A stretch of DNA of 64,000 nt, from contig NC_054081.1 of the NCBI RefSeq assembly GCF_017562075.2, forward strand, positions 6,987,502 to 7,051,501, in the 5' to 3' direction. Of this stretch, positions 23,446 to 35,706 are shown piece by piece (the first letter of the stretch is position 1; every line of letters starts with the position of its first letter). Source of the DNA: Anopheles merus. Lineage: Eukaryota > Arthropoda > Insecta > Diptera > Culicidae. The notes under the pieces are model-generated. The model was given only the letters and a program-made list of their open reading frames with translations. It was not told where the DNA came from and did no database searches. The translations under genes were made by a program, and so were the position numbers.

Positions 23446-26400
23446 CTACTTCTTCACGCCGTACGACTTGCTGCTCTTCGCCTGTATGATGCGCGAGATG
23501 TAGGGCGTGCGGGTGTCCACGTAACCCAGGCTGCTGCTGGTCTCACCATCGTCATCCTCATCGTCGTCGTTGTCGTCTTCGTTCTCGGCGCCGTATCGCC
23601 GTCGTCGGCCCGTCGCACCGTTGGGTAACACCTTTTCTAGCATCTCGTCTTCGCCGTCCAGCTCCTCGCCACCTTCCGGTGCGGCGCCGTGCCCCGTGCC
23701 GTTACTACGCTTGTACTGCCGCTCCATGCTGGCGAACTCCTTCTTGCGATACAGACCACCGCCCCCGCTGCGCCCGCTGGCACTCTGGTGCGGTAGACTG
23801 TCCCCGTCTGGGTCGGAGCGTTTCGTGTCACCCTGGGAGATAAGCACGAAATAGTTGGAATAAGAAGGTGTACGACATTAAACCACTAGCTCACTATGCG
23901 CTCCCGTAGTACAGTCGGCAAGCCGTACGATCCAACAACAACATTATGACCGTCATAGGTTCAACTCTCGTATGGAGAAAGTTCTTTTGTTGACTTGACG
24001 TCAAAGAAACATTCGAGAAGCAACGTGTTTGTGGGGGGGGGGGGTACCTACCGTCGAGTCCTGCTCGCCCTCACCATCATTCCCGGGATGGTCCGGATGG
24101 TTCTCCATCGAGAACAGCCGCAGCTGGTGCCGGATCGAAGCCTTCTCGCGCGCCCGCTTCTTCTGGAACTCCTCCTCGACGCGCCGCATCGCTTCCAGCT
24201 CGCTCAGCCGCATCGCCTCCTTGATTTCTGCCTCGCGCGACAGCTTCTCCGCCACCCGGCGCTTCTCGATCTGCCGGATCGTGCTCTGGAAGGTGAACCG
24301 ATGGTTGCGCCGGTTCGTCAGCTTCACCGGGAACGCCTCAAACTCCCCACTGTGGTGTGGATTGGTACTCGCCGCCCCCGCCGCCATCGCACTAATCGGA
24401 ACCGGATCTTGCAGATTCTCCTTATCGCTGTGGCCCCTGCTGCCCGTCGTCGCCCGGCTCGCCGGACCGCCATGCTGTGGTGCGACGGACGAGCCCGCCA
24501 CCGCCGCTCGCTCCTGGTGCCGCTCGGTCGTCCCGTTCTGGTTGTGGTAGCTCTTCCGATTGTTGTTCTCGTCCTGCTTGCTGCCCTTGTCGGTGGTGGC
24601 GTGCAGCTTGGTCGGCTCCTTCGGCAGGTACATCATGTGCTTGCCGCTCACGAGATACCCGATCGAGCTGTGCTTGTGCTGCTGGGCCAGCGAGCCGAGC
24701 GAGGAGATGGCCGGCGCACCGTCGGTGGCGTCGCGATCGCGCCCATCCGGCAGCAGCTTGGACCGCTTATCCGCGCCACCGTTCGCAGAGGGTGTGCATC
24801 CCCCCACACCATTCGTTAGCTTCGTGTCGAGCCGGCCGAGGAACCAGTTGCTGTCGTTCGAATCGAGCTGCCCGCTGCTGTCGTCGCTCTTGAACGCGCC
24901 CGTCACCGACTTGCGGAACTTTTGCAAACTGTTGAACACGTGCTTTTCCACCTGCGATGGAGAGGGATAGCGTAACAATTAAATAAATCATTTGCTAAAC
25001 ATGCTTCCTAGTTACTGAATAAGAGTGACAGATTGAGCAAGTGAAGAAATCGATGACTCATTCCTCCGCACTCGATACCGACTAGCGAACTGAATCATGC
25101 AAAAGAGTGACTTGGAGTAAGTGAGTAGTCGGGGCACGGAGAAAAAAAAGAAGAATGGCATATGAAGCCAAAGTCTATAACAAAAAAAAAAAACAACGCC
25201 AATGAGCTGAATTTGGAGATGACAACTTTGGACAACAATTGGTTTCAACTTGTTTTTCCACCACTTTTACTCATGCTCTTGTTTGCTATCTGTCTATAAA
25301 TATTTTTTTCTTCTTTTTGGTAACTAGCTGCTGTAACTAAACAATCATTGGCAAAAGATCGCTACAATAACATGCAGTGTGGATGAGAATATTCACTCAG
25401 TGATACAGTAATTTGAATCAGAATCAGAGACTGAAAGAGGCGAAAGAACTCCGTTGGAGCCGAAGCATCTCAAAAATATAAGAAGAGGAAGAAGAAGAAG
25501 AAGAATCAGAGACTATAGGTATGTTCAACTGTTCAGCTCACATGTTAAAGATAAAAAAGAAGAATCCTTTTACTACTTCTTAGTGATTCTTAATTTACTT
25601 TCGCTCAGCGCTAACTCGGGAACTAATCTCCCTGAATCAGTGTACATACGAATCTCAATTCCAAAACAAAAGTTTCATAGCAAACTCTTTGTGCGCAATT
25701 AGGTCCACCACACATTACAGGATTCAACTCACCTACTCAATCTCTTGCTCAGTGTGCAGTAGTGATAGGTAATCCGGAGTGGAATCGTGGATCAACTCCG
25801 ACTCTTATGCGCAAAGAATGAATTTGACTCCGGATCATAATTCGATTCGACTCCAGATCAGTCTGGATAACTCAGGATCAGTCCGGATCACAATGCGATT
25901 CGACTCTAGATCACTCTGGATCAGTCCGGATCAGTCGGGATGCGTCTGATCCGCAATCGGAGTTGATTCGCTGATCGAGCAAAAGAGTTCAACTCGCCCA
26001 ATAAAAAAAAAGTGCCCATCCCTAACCCATTCCCCCGCATTGACCAGGCCCCTTACCTTCTCATCCGCCGACTCGACGTTGTAGATGGAGAGATGGTTCT
26101 CCCTCGGCAGCGAAAGGCTAAACAGATGCCCCTTGCTAGAGTAGTCCGGCCGGCCGGCATCGGCTGCCAGCAGCCGGCGCGCTTCGCCCCCACTGCCCAT
26201 CGTTCGGTCGTCCTCTCCGCCCCTCTCCTCCTCCTCCTCCTCCTCATCCTCCTGCTCGTCCTCCTCCTCGTCGTCGTCCTCGTCGTCCTCGTCCTCGTCC
26301 AGGTCCTGCTGGGGGGTCCACGGCATCAGCAGCAGCGCACTGGACGACCAGCCCCCGTTCGTTGCTGCGCCCCCTCCACCTCCGCCCCCACCGCCAGGTT

Positions 26401-29400
26401 TGTGCAGGCCCGGCGTGCCACTTTCCGGGCTGGTATCGCCGGCCCGCTCCGCCTTCCCCCGGCCCGCGAGCGGTGCGTCCTGCCCCAGGTCGGCCAGCAT
26501 GCCCGCGTCGCCCGAGATGCCGCTGTCCCCGCTCTTGTTGTCCTGCAGGCCCGGCACGCCCGGCTCCCGGTACACCCGCTGGATGCGATCCTCCGGCACG
26601 TCCAGCTCCTGCTCGAGCCCCCGCAGGAAGTGTTTCTTCTCGCCGGCGCCACCCTCCACCACCGGCCCGCCTCCCGCCTCCCGGCAGAACTCGTCCTCGG
26701 TGGTGAGCAGCCGCCAGGCGGCGGCCGGGCTGAACCGCGGTATGTCGAACTGCTTCCGGGGCAGCGTCGGCCGCAGCTTGAGCGCGATCTCCTGCGCGTC
26801 CGCCTCGTCCCACGTGCTGCCGGCCGCCGTCGTCCGCACGTCCGCCTCGGACGACGCGACCGAGTCGGACGAGCGGAACCGGCTGCTGTTCAGCAGGCTG
26901 GCCGCGAACTGGTCGATCAGCTCCATCTGCGTGTGCCCGATGTGCTCCTCCTCCTCGGCCGACTCCCGCCCGTCCCGCCCGTCCCGGCTCTCCTGCTGCT
27001 GCTGGCTCGGTCGGGCGTCCCGCTCGCTGTCGTCGCTATCGTCGACCCGCGACTCGGCCATGAACGGGACCGTGGGCCGGTTGGCCGTTTGGCCGGTGAA
27101 CCGGCGCGGCACGTCCTGCGGCTCGCGATCGTCCCGCATGCCGAAGTAGAAGCTCGTCTTGGGCGGTGGCGGCGGCGGCGGCGGTGTCGCCGGCGGTGGC
27201 GAGTCCCGTGGCGTATCGTGCGGCTTCGGTTCCGCGTCCTTCGCCGGCTCCACGTTGATCACGAGCGCGTTCGCCGTGTGCTTGGCCTTCGTGGGGGTCG
27301 AGTTGCCAGCCGGGCCGGGCAGAAGGGAAAACCGGGAGCCTGCCGGCTGGGCAGGCTTCGCCTGCGGCGGTGCAGCGACCGCCGGGCCCGTTTTCCGTCT
27401 CGTCGCCAGCTGCAGCTCCTTCTGGAAGTCCGTAATGGCGGCGGCCGCCGCCGACGACTGTTTGCGTTGCGCCTCGGCCAGTGCCAGCTTGCGCTGGTAG
27501 CTTTCCGCCGGCGTGCCAACCTGCTGCCGCGGCTTCACGTCCACCCGGCCGGCGGGCCCGCCGGCCGACGGTTTGCCGGTGTTCGGTGGCCCGTTCTGCT
27601 CCAGGTAGCTCTTGACGAGCGACTTCCGGCGCGAGAGCGGCGGCGACATGGTCGGCTTGGCGGCCGGCCGTGCCTCGGCCTCCCGCTGCCGCTCGAGCCC
27701 CAGCAGCCCAGCGTCGAACGTTTTCTCCCGCCGGAAGAACGAGGTCGGATTCGGGCGCGGCGAGATGTGCTCCAGCGCGCTGCCCAGCTTCTCGTCGTCT
27801 GGCGCCGGGCCGCAATCGGGGCGCTGGTGTGGGCCGGCCGCGCGCATAAAGCTACCGCCGGCCGGTACCGCCGCCCCTGCCGCCGGCGGCCCGTTCTTGC
27901 CGGGGAACATCTTGGCGTCGGACGCTTCCGGCAGCTTCGCGATCGTGGGCGCTTTCTTCGTCTCGGCGCGCGTCTTGAAGAGGCGCAGCTTGCGCGTCGC
28001 CGCCACGTTGAAGCTGGACCCGTCGCTCGACGAGGGCAGGGTGGAGGTGCCGTTGTTGCCGTCCGGTTTGCGCATCGGCGAGTAGGCGATGATGCGCTGC
28101 CGGTCCGCATCCTTGCTGGCGTCGCGCTGCAAATAAGAAAAATGGTCGAATCAAAATTTGCAGTGTGCATCGGTGGGGTGAGGGGGGGGAGGGGAAGAGG
28201 GGTTAATGGCGTGCTCTCGTGTGAGCCCCCGCCGGGCGATTAGGTTTAATCTCTAATCGCACACTTTCTTTTCTGTTGTGCACCGTTTGCAAGAGCGCAC
28301 GCACGGGAAAAGAAAAAGCGGATCCCAGCGGAAACGGGAACGGTGGGACGGAAGTGTCGTCCGACGTGTACGCGCATGCGATTGTGATTGCGCACTGCTT
28401 CAAATTGGGACGGGATGAGCCGTGGAAATTTTTTACCTATTATTTTTATCATTATTTTATAAATAGCTGACGAAGCACAAGCAAAACGGCGCTTAGAGCC
28501 TTTCACCTTAAAAATTGATCAATTTATGAATCACATGTTCCCCTTTATGTTCCTGGCCCTTGTATCGAGCATGCAACATTCACTAACCTTTAGTGCCAGC
28601 AATTGAATTTGGAGTTTTTGGAGCTAATGTGTTGCATTTTGAGCCTCGCCTTAGGCTTCAAAACCGACCTAAAGCATCTTAATGCGTGATAAGAAGTGAT
28701 AGTGTAGTATTGTATGATAGTGTTCTATTTTACAATCCTCAGCAACCAGTTTCATCGGTATCACGTGCACGATTCAAACGAGGTTCGTGTCTTGTTGCAT
28801 CCAAAGTCTCCAAAGTAAGCCATGCAAGAGCCAAACTTTATTTATTTGGCCAAACTTTATATTGTTAATACTTCAAAACGAAAGTTGAACGCACTTCCAA
28901 GACAAAAGCTCTCAACCAGGGGCGGATTAAGCAGAACGCAAACTAAGCGGCCGTGTGGTGCCCCGAGCAATTAAATCCATCACCCAGCTCACAAGAAAAT
29001 TTGAAAATTGAAATTATTCTCTGGTTTAGAATTTCTCATACAACTGCTCGCACGACAGTTCAGAAAGGCCTACATTCATGCGACCGCTTATGACCTACAC
29101 TCGTGTTAATCCGCCACTGCTCGCAACTACACACCCCTACGTATTCTGCAAACAGGGGTTCGTGTTCTGTTGCATCAAAAGTCTCCAAATTAAGCCAGCA
29201 AGGCAGAGAGCCTATAATTTTTGCTTTGTTGATCAAAATTTATATTTTGATTACTTTGAAAGGAAAGTTAAATGCATATCTAAGACACTATCTCTCAACT
29301 ACACAACACAACTATGTCTTATGAAAAAAGGGGTTCGTGTCCTGTTACATCAAGTCATTTTCTCCAATAATTTGGAATGGTATGAAAGTTGGCATCATTT

Positions 29401-30913
29401 TTATCAGACGAGAGGCAATGAAGGGTCCAGACTAGTTATGGGTAAAGTTGAAAAAAATCCAGCGTCGACTCCACTTCGAATCCGATAATTTCGGAATCGA
29501 TTCCGGAAACTCCAAATCCTCTGAAGCCGTCCGAAATCGCTCGGAGTCGTCTGGAGTCATCTGGAGTCGTATCGAGTTGTCCGGAGTCATCCTGAGCAGT
29601 CCAGAATCGGCCTTCAAAACAAAGTCCTGTATATGAAGTGCACGCCCCAAAAAACACAAAAACACGAGGAAATGAAATGCCTGACCACAAGCACATTGCA
29701 CCGGACGGCTCCGATTCCAATCAATTCCAATCGATTCTGGACGATTCTGAATGACTCCGACTCTAGCCGACTTCGACTTCGGACGACTCCGGCTGACTCT
29801 GGACAACTCCGAACGACTCCGCATGACTCCAGACGACTTCGATCCAGATGACTTCGACTCGTGGCGGAACTAGTAGTTACCCTTTTTCTGGAGTCGGAGT
29901 TGGATTGGAGTTGTGGGTGTACTCCAGAGAGCACACCACTAGTCCAGACAATCAGTATGCAACCTACGCAGCAACACATTCCCAGAGTAAGGACCATGCC
30001 GTTGTTTGCCTCGAGGGCAAACTCCTTAAATTCCCAATAGATCCTCCCCCCTAACAATAGTTCGATTTCCACTTACCTTCTCCATTACCGGCGGTACCGG
30101 CGCCTTCTTCTTGTTTTTGCCCTTCATTATCTTCGACTGTGCCATCTTGGGATTGCGGGACCCGCCCGGTGGCTCCGGGCCCGGTCCACTCCTTGGCAGC
30201 AGGGACAGCCGCAGGTCCGGCTCGGACCCGAACCGCTTCCGCTGGTTGAGCGCCTCGGTCGCGCTACCGCCGGCAGTGCCGTTCGGTTCACCGTACCGAG
30301 TGGCGGTCTGCCGACCACCGGCCCCCCTTTCCGGCGGTCCGCGTCCACCGCCGTCCTCATCGTGGCCGTACTGTGGCGCGTGTCCGTTGCGCGTCAGCCG
30401 ACCGGCACCACCTCCAGCGAGACCGGGCGGCATCAGGTTGAGCTGGGTGCGGGAGCGCTGCATCAGCATGCTTCTGGCCGGCTGCAGCGAGCTCAGCTCC
30501 AGCTCCTCGTCGCACTCGCTGAAGCTGGCCGGGTGCTGCTGCTGGTGCTGCTGGTACGTTGGCGACGAGATGCTTTTCGAGCGCTGGAGCGCCTGGTTGT
30601 TCTTGCTGATCGTGCCGCCGGCGTGCAGGATGCTACCGTTGTTGGTCGACCGTAGCTTCGCCACCTTGCCCGGGATGTCCGGCAGCACCTTGATCTGCTG
30701 CTGGAGCGGGTCGTGATCGCGCGGTCCAACGCCACCGCCACCGCCGGGCCGCCGGTGATGGTCGCGCTGGTACGAGTCCATCCAGGAGGCGGCCATGCCC
30801 GACTCGCCGCGCATCGCATCGTGGTACCGCTGGTGATGGTGATGATAGCCCGGATGATGATGGTACCCCTCCTCGTACCCGGACAACCCGCTCATACTGC
30901 CCGAGTTGCCCAT
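23446..30913 (-). CDS. Unrecognised 1397-residue low-complexity protein, possibly myristoylated
   Basis: I do not recognise the family. Minus-strand exons 30913-30077, 28126-26057, 24951-24052 and 23832-23446 all join in phase 0, giving 1397 residues. The N-terminus, MGNSGSMSGLSGYEEG, fits an N-myristoylation signal and is followed by a His-rich stretch. Exon 1 ends in a basic-proline motif, KGKNKKKAPVPP. Exon 2 has a proline run (about eight Pro before KTSFYFGM), the stretch RKQFDIPRFSPAAAWRLL, and a long Asp/Glu tract. Exon 3 ends in a charged helical, probably coiled-coil, region (RQIEKRRVAEKLSREAEIKE to HQLRLF). The C-terminus is YISRIIQAKSSKSYGVKK. The composition suggests a membrane-associated scaffold or cytoskeletal regulator, which is inference only. 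A splice-acceptor-like TTTCACTTTCACAG at 31066 suggests further 5' UTR exons upstream. Confidence 0.85.
23905..23978 (+). mobile_element. SINE 5' fragment in an intron
   Basis: GTAGTACAGTCGGCAAGCCG (A-box-like) and CATAGGTTCAACTC (B-box-like) with spacing like the SINE at 21.66 kb. The 3' half is missing. It lies in the last intron of the 1397-residue gene, antisense to it. Confidence 0.6.
25745..26036. repeat. Intronic repeat with GGATCAGTCCGGATC units
   Basis: Begins TAGTGATAGGTAATCCGG and ends GTGCCCATCCCTAAC. The interior repeats GGATCAGTCCGGATCA and ATTCGACTC. It ends just before the donor of the large exon of the 1397-residue gene. The terminal CCCATC and GGTAA pattern is shared with the other TCCGGA-type repeats. 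Confidence 0.6.
28600..29432. other. Intronic AT-rich sequence with a repeated module
   Basis: Within the first coding intron of the 1397-residue gene. A module containing GGTTCGTGTC(T)TGTTGCATC, AAAGTCTCCAAA and TTAAGCCA occurs near 28780 and 29155, with a shorter one near 29332, so it looks like an imperfect tandem or dispersed repeat about 375 bp apart. No coding content. Confidence 0.45.
29434..29930. repeat. GACTCCGGA/TGGAGTC-rich repeat element
   Basis: Starts ACTAGTTATGGGTAAAGTTG. The left part repeats GTCTGGAGTCATCTGGAGTC; the right part has its complement (GACTCCAGACGACTTCG). The middle is unrelated. Inside the intron between 28127 and 30076. Related in style to the TCCGGA arrays. 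Confidence 0.65.
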
Positions 30914-32390
30914 CGCGTCTAGCTGGCGAACTGTACTACTGCTGCTGCTGCTGTGGTTGCTTGGTCCCGCGCTACTAGCTTCGACGGTGTACGCAGCTCA
31001 GCGTGGTCGATTGTCTGGTGCAGTCCCACCGACCCGACGAACATATGTCATCGCTGACGGACGCTCTGTGAAAGTGAAAGCCGGGAGAGGAAAACGGAGT
31101 TAGCAGTTAGCGTATGCGTGTGCAAACGTACAGGTGGCAAACGGCACGCACACTGCCAAACAATGGCGTGGTGTGTGTACGGTACTGTGAGAGAAATGGG
31201 AGATACCAGTGTAGATGCCGCTGTACGGTGTCGGTACCTGTATTCAAGATAGGGGGGCGCTGGAAATTGGATCTTCAATTTAATTCTGTTGAGTTTTGCT
31301 TTGCCGTTAATCCCGCTAATCTCGCAAGAATCTCGCCGACCCATCAGAACACTGTGCAAAACCCTTTCGGTGAGAACTGGGCCGTCTGCGTTCGCTTTTT
31401 GCTCCAACGCTTTTCGGAGCCCAAACTCGCCCCTACGGTAATCGGGAAGAGATTAAGACACTAACCCGGGAGCTCAATTTCACTGCCGGAGGTTGGTTGC
31501 GAATTAGGTCGTCGGCACGGCACAGCCTAGCCGGCTCATGCATATATGCAGATGGGTGTACGACCCTGTTCGAACTCTTATCTCGCTGGCAGAGCTAACG
31601 GGGCTGGTGGCTTATCCCCGCAGCTTCAAATCGGTACCATTGTGTTTTCCTCCTGCTCTCTCTCTCTCTGTCTTCTGCGTGCGCTTTCAGAAGCAAAGCT
31701 CAAAACACCGCAGGTACGAAATTCAGTGCCAGATCACAATTCAACGTGACGTCGCGGTTAGTCACACATGAAGATGGAGCAGGTAGCCTGCGCGCGTACA
31801 CACCGTACCGTCTGTCACATCTGTCCGACGCAAATCTCGTCCGTGCGATTATCGTTTTCGCCCAGGGACCGATCCCAAAACCCCTCTGCGCTAGCAGGTT
31901 TGCTCCAATTTCTCCCAGGCGTGCTCTCTCTGTCTCTATCTCACCTCCGATTCGGAGGTGTCTGGCAGTCTGAGGCGTACAACGCAACGGCACTGCCTTG
32001 ATGCCGAAGGTGAACACAGTTACCATCGCACGGGTCACCACCGTGCCGCAACGCTATCCTCCCACCTCGTTCGCACACATTCAGAAGGCGATTGTTCAAC
32101 AAAAACAAAACTAAACCAGGATGACTAGGGGGAAGCAGGCTACTTGCGCGAGATAATCGGAGCGATACAGCGTGAAAAATGTGCGGCTTTGTGACGGCTG
32201 TGTGAGAAACTCTGAGCCTGCTAAAGTTACTAACCACGAACGGGGCGCCACTAATTGAACTAAAAAGGGTACGCACCCCCGCTCCGGCTCCAGGGTTTGG
32301 TCCATTTATTTTTATTTTTTTCGGAGATGACAACTTCCGCAACCGAGGCCACACCTTGCTGTGTGTTGGGACACGGGAGGGTGATGTGTC

Positions 32391-32414
32391 TTTTTTTTTT
32401 TTTTTTTTTTTTTT
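32391..32414 (+). repeat. 24-base T tract
   Basis: Uninterrupted thymidine run. It may be a nucleosome-excluding tract or a retroposon tail remnant on the minus strand; nothing recognisable is attached. Confidence 0.8.
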
Positions 32415-32966
32415 GAAGAAAACACAATTGAAACACTTAATTCAATTGCCAGGCGGGAACTGTTAAGCGGCAGTGGCCCTGGCTACCATCTCAAGATCTC
32501 TCTCACTCACGGCAATAGAGCACTTAGCGATGGTTGGCACGTAAGATAGTGACCGAATTCATCATGACGCGGCGTTCCCCCTCACTTTGGAGCAGCCAAC
32601 CCCTAGCGACAATCTCCTATGCTGCCTCGAGACCGGATCCGGGGAAGGTAGAATTTGCATTTAGCGCGCATCGTAAATTGTCAGCAACCGGGTGAGGTTT
32701 GTTGATCGAACAATGGGTCCAGCATACTAAATTGGTACCCGTTAATGGTGAAGCTATGACCTGGCCACACGTGTGTGTGTGTGTGGCCGAGACCGATCGA
32801 GATGGATTTTCGTGGTGCATTGAGATGAAGGAAGCAATAGAGAAATTTCGCTCCAATTGTACTTTCACTCTTTTACGCACTGTGCCCGCTACATACACAC
32901 ACAAACACATGTGCCGGCACACGTGAAGGTGGCCAAGGTGTCGCCTTTCTTTAACCCGGCTAGGAA

Positions 32967-32969
<3 letters not shown>

Positions 32970-33005
<36 letters not shown>
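32970..33005 (+). repeat. (GT)n microsatellite
   Basis: About 17 GT units. An 11-12 base G tract follows at about 33157. Confidence 0.9.
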
Positions 33006-33007
<2 letters not shown>

Positions 33008-34597
33008 TTTTTTATGTTGCCGAACGGGCAAATTTGGTTTCCTACCACCAAAGCTTTGGGTACGTGAGCACGGGGAGGGCGGGTGTCGCACGGTGTGCCG
33101 GGCGACAATCGGAGCTGCGAAAGTGAGATTAATCACCCCAGGCGCCAGATGTATTCGGGGGGGGGGGGAGAAATCCATCAGAAAATCACCACGTTGCGCT
33201 TGATTTGTACGTAGACGACGAACCTCGCCCAAAACGAAAGGGGCGCAAGATGTTTAGGGGGAACCGGGAGCAGCTGGAGGAGGTGTAGAGTGGATTCCGG
33301 ACCAAATGGGAGGCATTGGAATTATTGGAACTACCAAACGTTCCTCAAATCACGTGTTTAAGCTATCGTTATCGATGAACACACATCAGGATTATGACAT
33401 ATAGCCTTAGTAGCTGGTCCTAAACTAGAGAGGTTTGCAGTAAAACATAACCACGGATTAGTTGCGGAGGTACCAGGAAGCTGGACTCCGTTTACCGAAC
33501 CGGGATACAATCTCGAAAAGAGAAGAATAAGAAGAAGAAGAAAAGACATCAGGATTTAAAAGTCATTTCTCAATTTCCAAAGTATTCCTCCAGCTTACTT
33601 GCCACTGCTCCCATCTACAAATCCACAATGTCAACTGTCATATCTAGACGTGAAAGTAGGAGTGATGAAATAAAAGCTGTTAAAAACCAGAGTTATGAAA
33701 CAACAAACAACGCTGTCTTTTTTTTGTTTCGGCTTACAATCAAGACGTAAACTCCCATCTCTCTCTGAAGCATAATATCTGGACGCCGATCACACGTATT
33801 CTCTATGAGTTATACGCATTACAGTGTATAGGCCCAAATACCTTCCCAGTATCGCTGTTGCTCCAGCCCGGCAACCCAGTAAAGCGACGAACCCCGGGAG
33901 TCAGCCAAATGTCAGGCAAACCACCACTGCCACTATCACTGATTAGCGATGCTATCTGCTGTGCATAATGAATACAGATCTTGGATTACGTCTCCAAGAC
34001 TCTCTACTAATTTCAAACCAAAAAGAGACAGAGAGATAGAGAGAGATAAAAGAAGAAGAAGAAGAAACCCCCATCCAAAATCCAACTTTCTTTTACAGTG
34101 CGATCCTGGGGACGCGGAAAACAAAACCACACTGTTTTCTTGATTTCTGTTTCCTCCAGCCGGCGGTACAATAAATTCCCTCCAAAATGAGCACCACCTC
34201 ACTTCAAAGATTACCATCTTCCCTTTGGAGTAGGCTCTCCAGATTGGTAAAGAATTTTAATTAATCTCGCACCCCTATTTCCCTTCCGGGTTTGGGTTTG
34301 GGTGTGTGATGCACTTTTAACGTCTCGGTCACACATTAGCCTTTCCTCGCTTAGTGGCGGTAGCCTCCGGAGTAACGTCAGAGGATGCTGGGTGGATATA
34401 TAAGGGGGGGGGGGGGAGGAGGACACACCATCGCCGTCGGGCACGAGCCCCAGCCCAAAACAATCACAGCCCGCGCGGTCAAACATTAACACATTAAGCG
34501 CGGGCCGCGGCAACGTTTACTTTCCACTTATCATTGTTGAGGTAGTGGGACCGAAAACACATTTCGGCGACGTTTGGGATGCTGTAACGCCCGAAAA

Positions 34598-34621
34598 ACA
34601 CACACACACACACACACACAA
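34598..34621 (+). repeat. (CA)n microsatellite
   Basis: About 11-12 CA units, with a shorter run at 34700-34718. A (GAA)n run follows at about 34898-34921. Confidence 0.85.
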
Positions 34622-35674
34622 CTTTCACTCCTTCGGAGTAGGACCACATGGAAGGTGTGCGGATCGGAGCGGGATGGAAATGGATGGAAATGGAAAAAAC
34701 ACATACACACACACACACGTCCACCAGATTTCCAACGATATTGGATTGGGGCCGGTGTCGAATGCGCGAATAGTATCGAACCATTGCCGACGGAGGTGAC
34801 TTTCTTCGTTCGATTGGGGAAAGTTTTACATAACCCCTGTCACTTTCGGTGTCCGTATGTCTCTCCCTCTTTCGCCATTCGCTCGAAAGCAAGAAGAAAA
34901 GGAAGAAGAAGAAGAAGAAGAACACATTCGGCCATCATCGGCCGATCGAGGATATCGTAATGATTTATTGATACCCCATACGGTAGTATGATGGGATATG
35001 GCCGTTACGGTGGTGGTTTGATTGTTGTAAAAACGTCCCCATTATCCCAGGCGACCGGGTGTGGGAGGAGCGGGTAGCCTTCCCAAGCGCTTTTGCTTGA
35101 TTTCACCAAGCCCGCCGAGCCGGGAGAAACGGGAAAGTTAAGAAATGTGACTAAATCCCAGCCGAAGCGAGTGGACCGTTTCGTAACGCTCGTCGCAGGA
35201 GCGCACAGGTGCTTATGGGGATCCACCGGGTGCCACCGGGCGAAAGGAGTCATGCTCGTCATCCTCAACGTTGTGATTTTTTTTCTCCTGCTACTTCTGC
35301 TGCTGTTGCTGTTGTTTTGGGCATCGCAAGTTGTCCCGCGCGACACCGCTCGGGGAACCAGTTTTTGTCGTCCGCACAAAACCGTAGAGGGTGCAGAAAT
35401 GGTATTACTTTCTACCCGCCACATCGGCCACGGGATTACATGCGAAAACGGTCCTCCTCTTTATCATCTGGCCGGCCATTTCTCCAGCTCGTTTGATCGT
35501 CCCGGGTCAACCTGTTAGGTTACACAAGGGCTGAGGCGGCCTGAGATGGCCGCGCGAGTGTGCGAGGTTGTTTTTTTTTTTTCGTTGCTTGCTGCCTGCA
35601 TCATCAAACGACAATCCAACATCAATCAAAACGAAGATGCTGGAAGGGAAAGATGGATACCGGCGAAAGTCCAC

Positions 35675-35702
<28 letters not shown>
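35675..35702 (+). repeat. (CA)n microsatellite
   Basis: About 13 CA units. A long G tract follows at 36078-36095. Confidence 0.85.

Positions 35703-35706
<4 letters not shown>

Noticed and set aside
26012..28243. 743-codon plus-strand open frame
   Set aside because: Antisense shadow of the large exon of the 1397-residue gene; Arg/Leu-rich with no domain and no splice context.
35093..35518. 141-codon frame with a leucine run, membrane-like
   Set aside because: The hydrophobic run is a translated CTG/TTG repeat; nothing else supports a gene.
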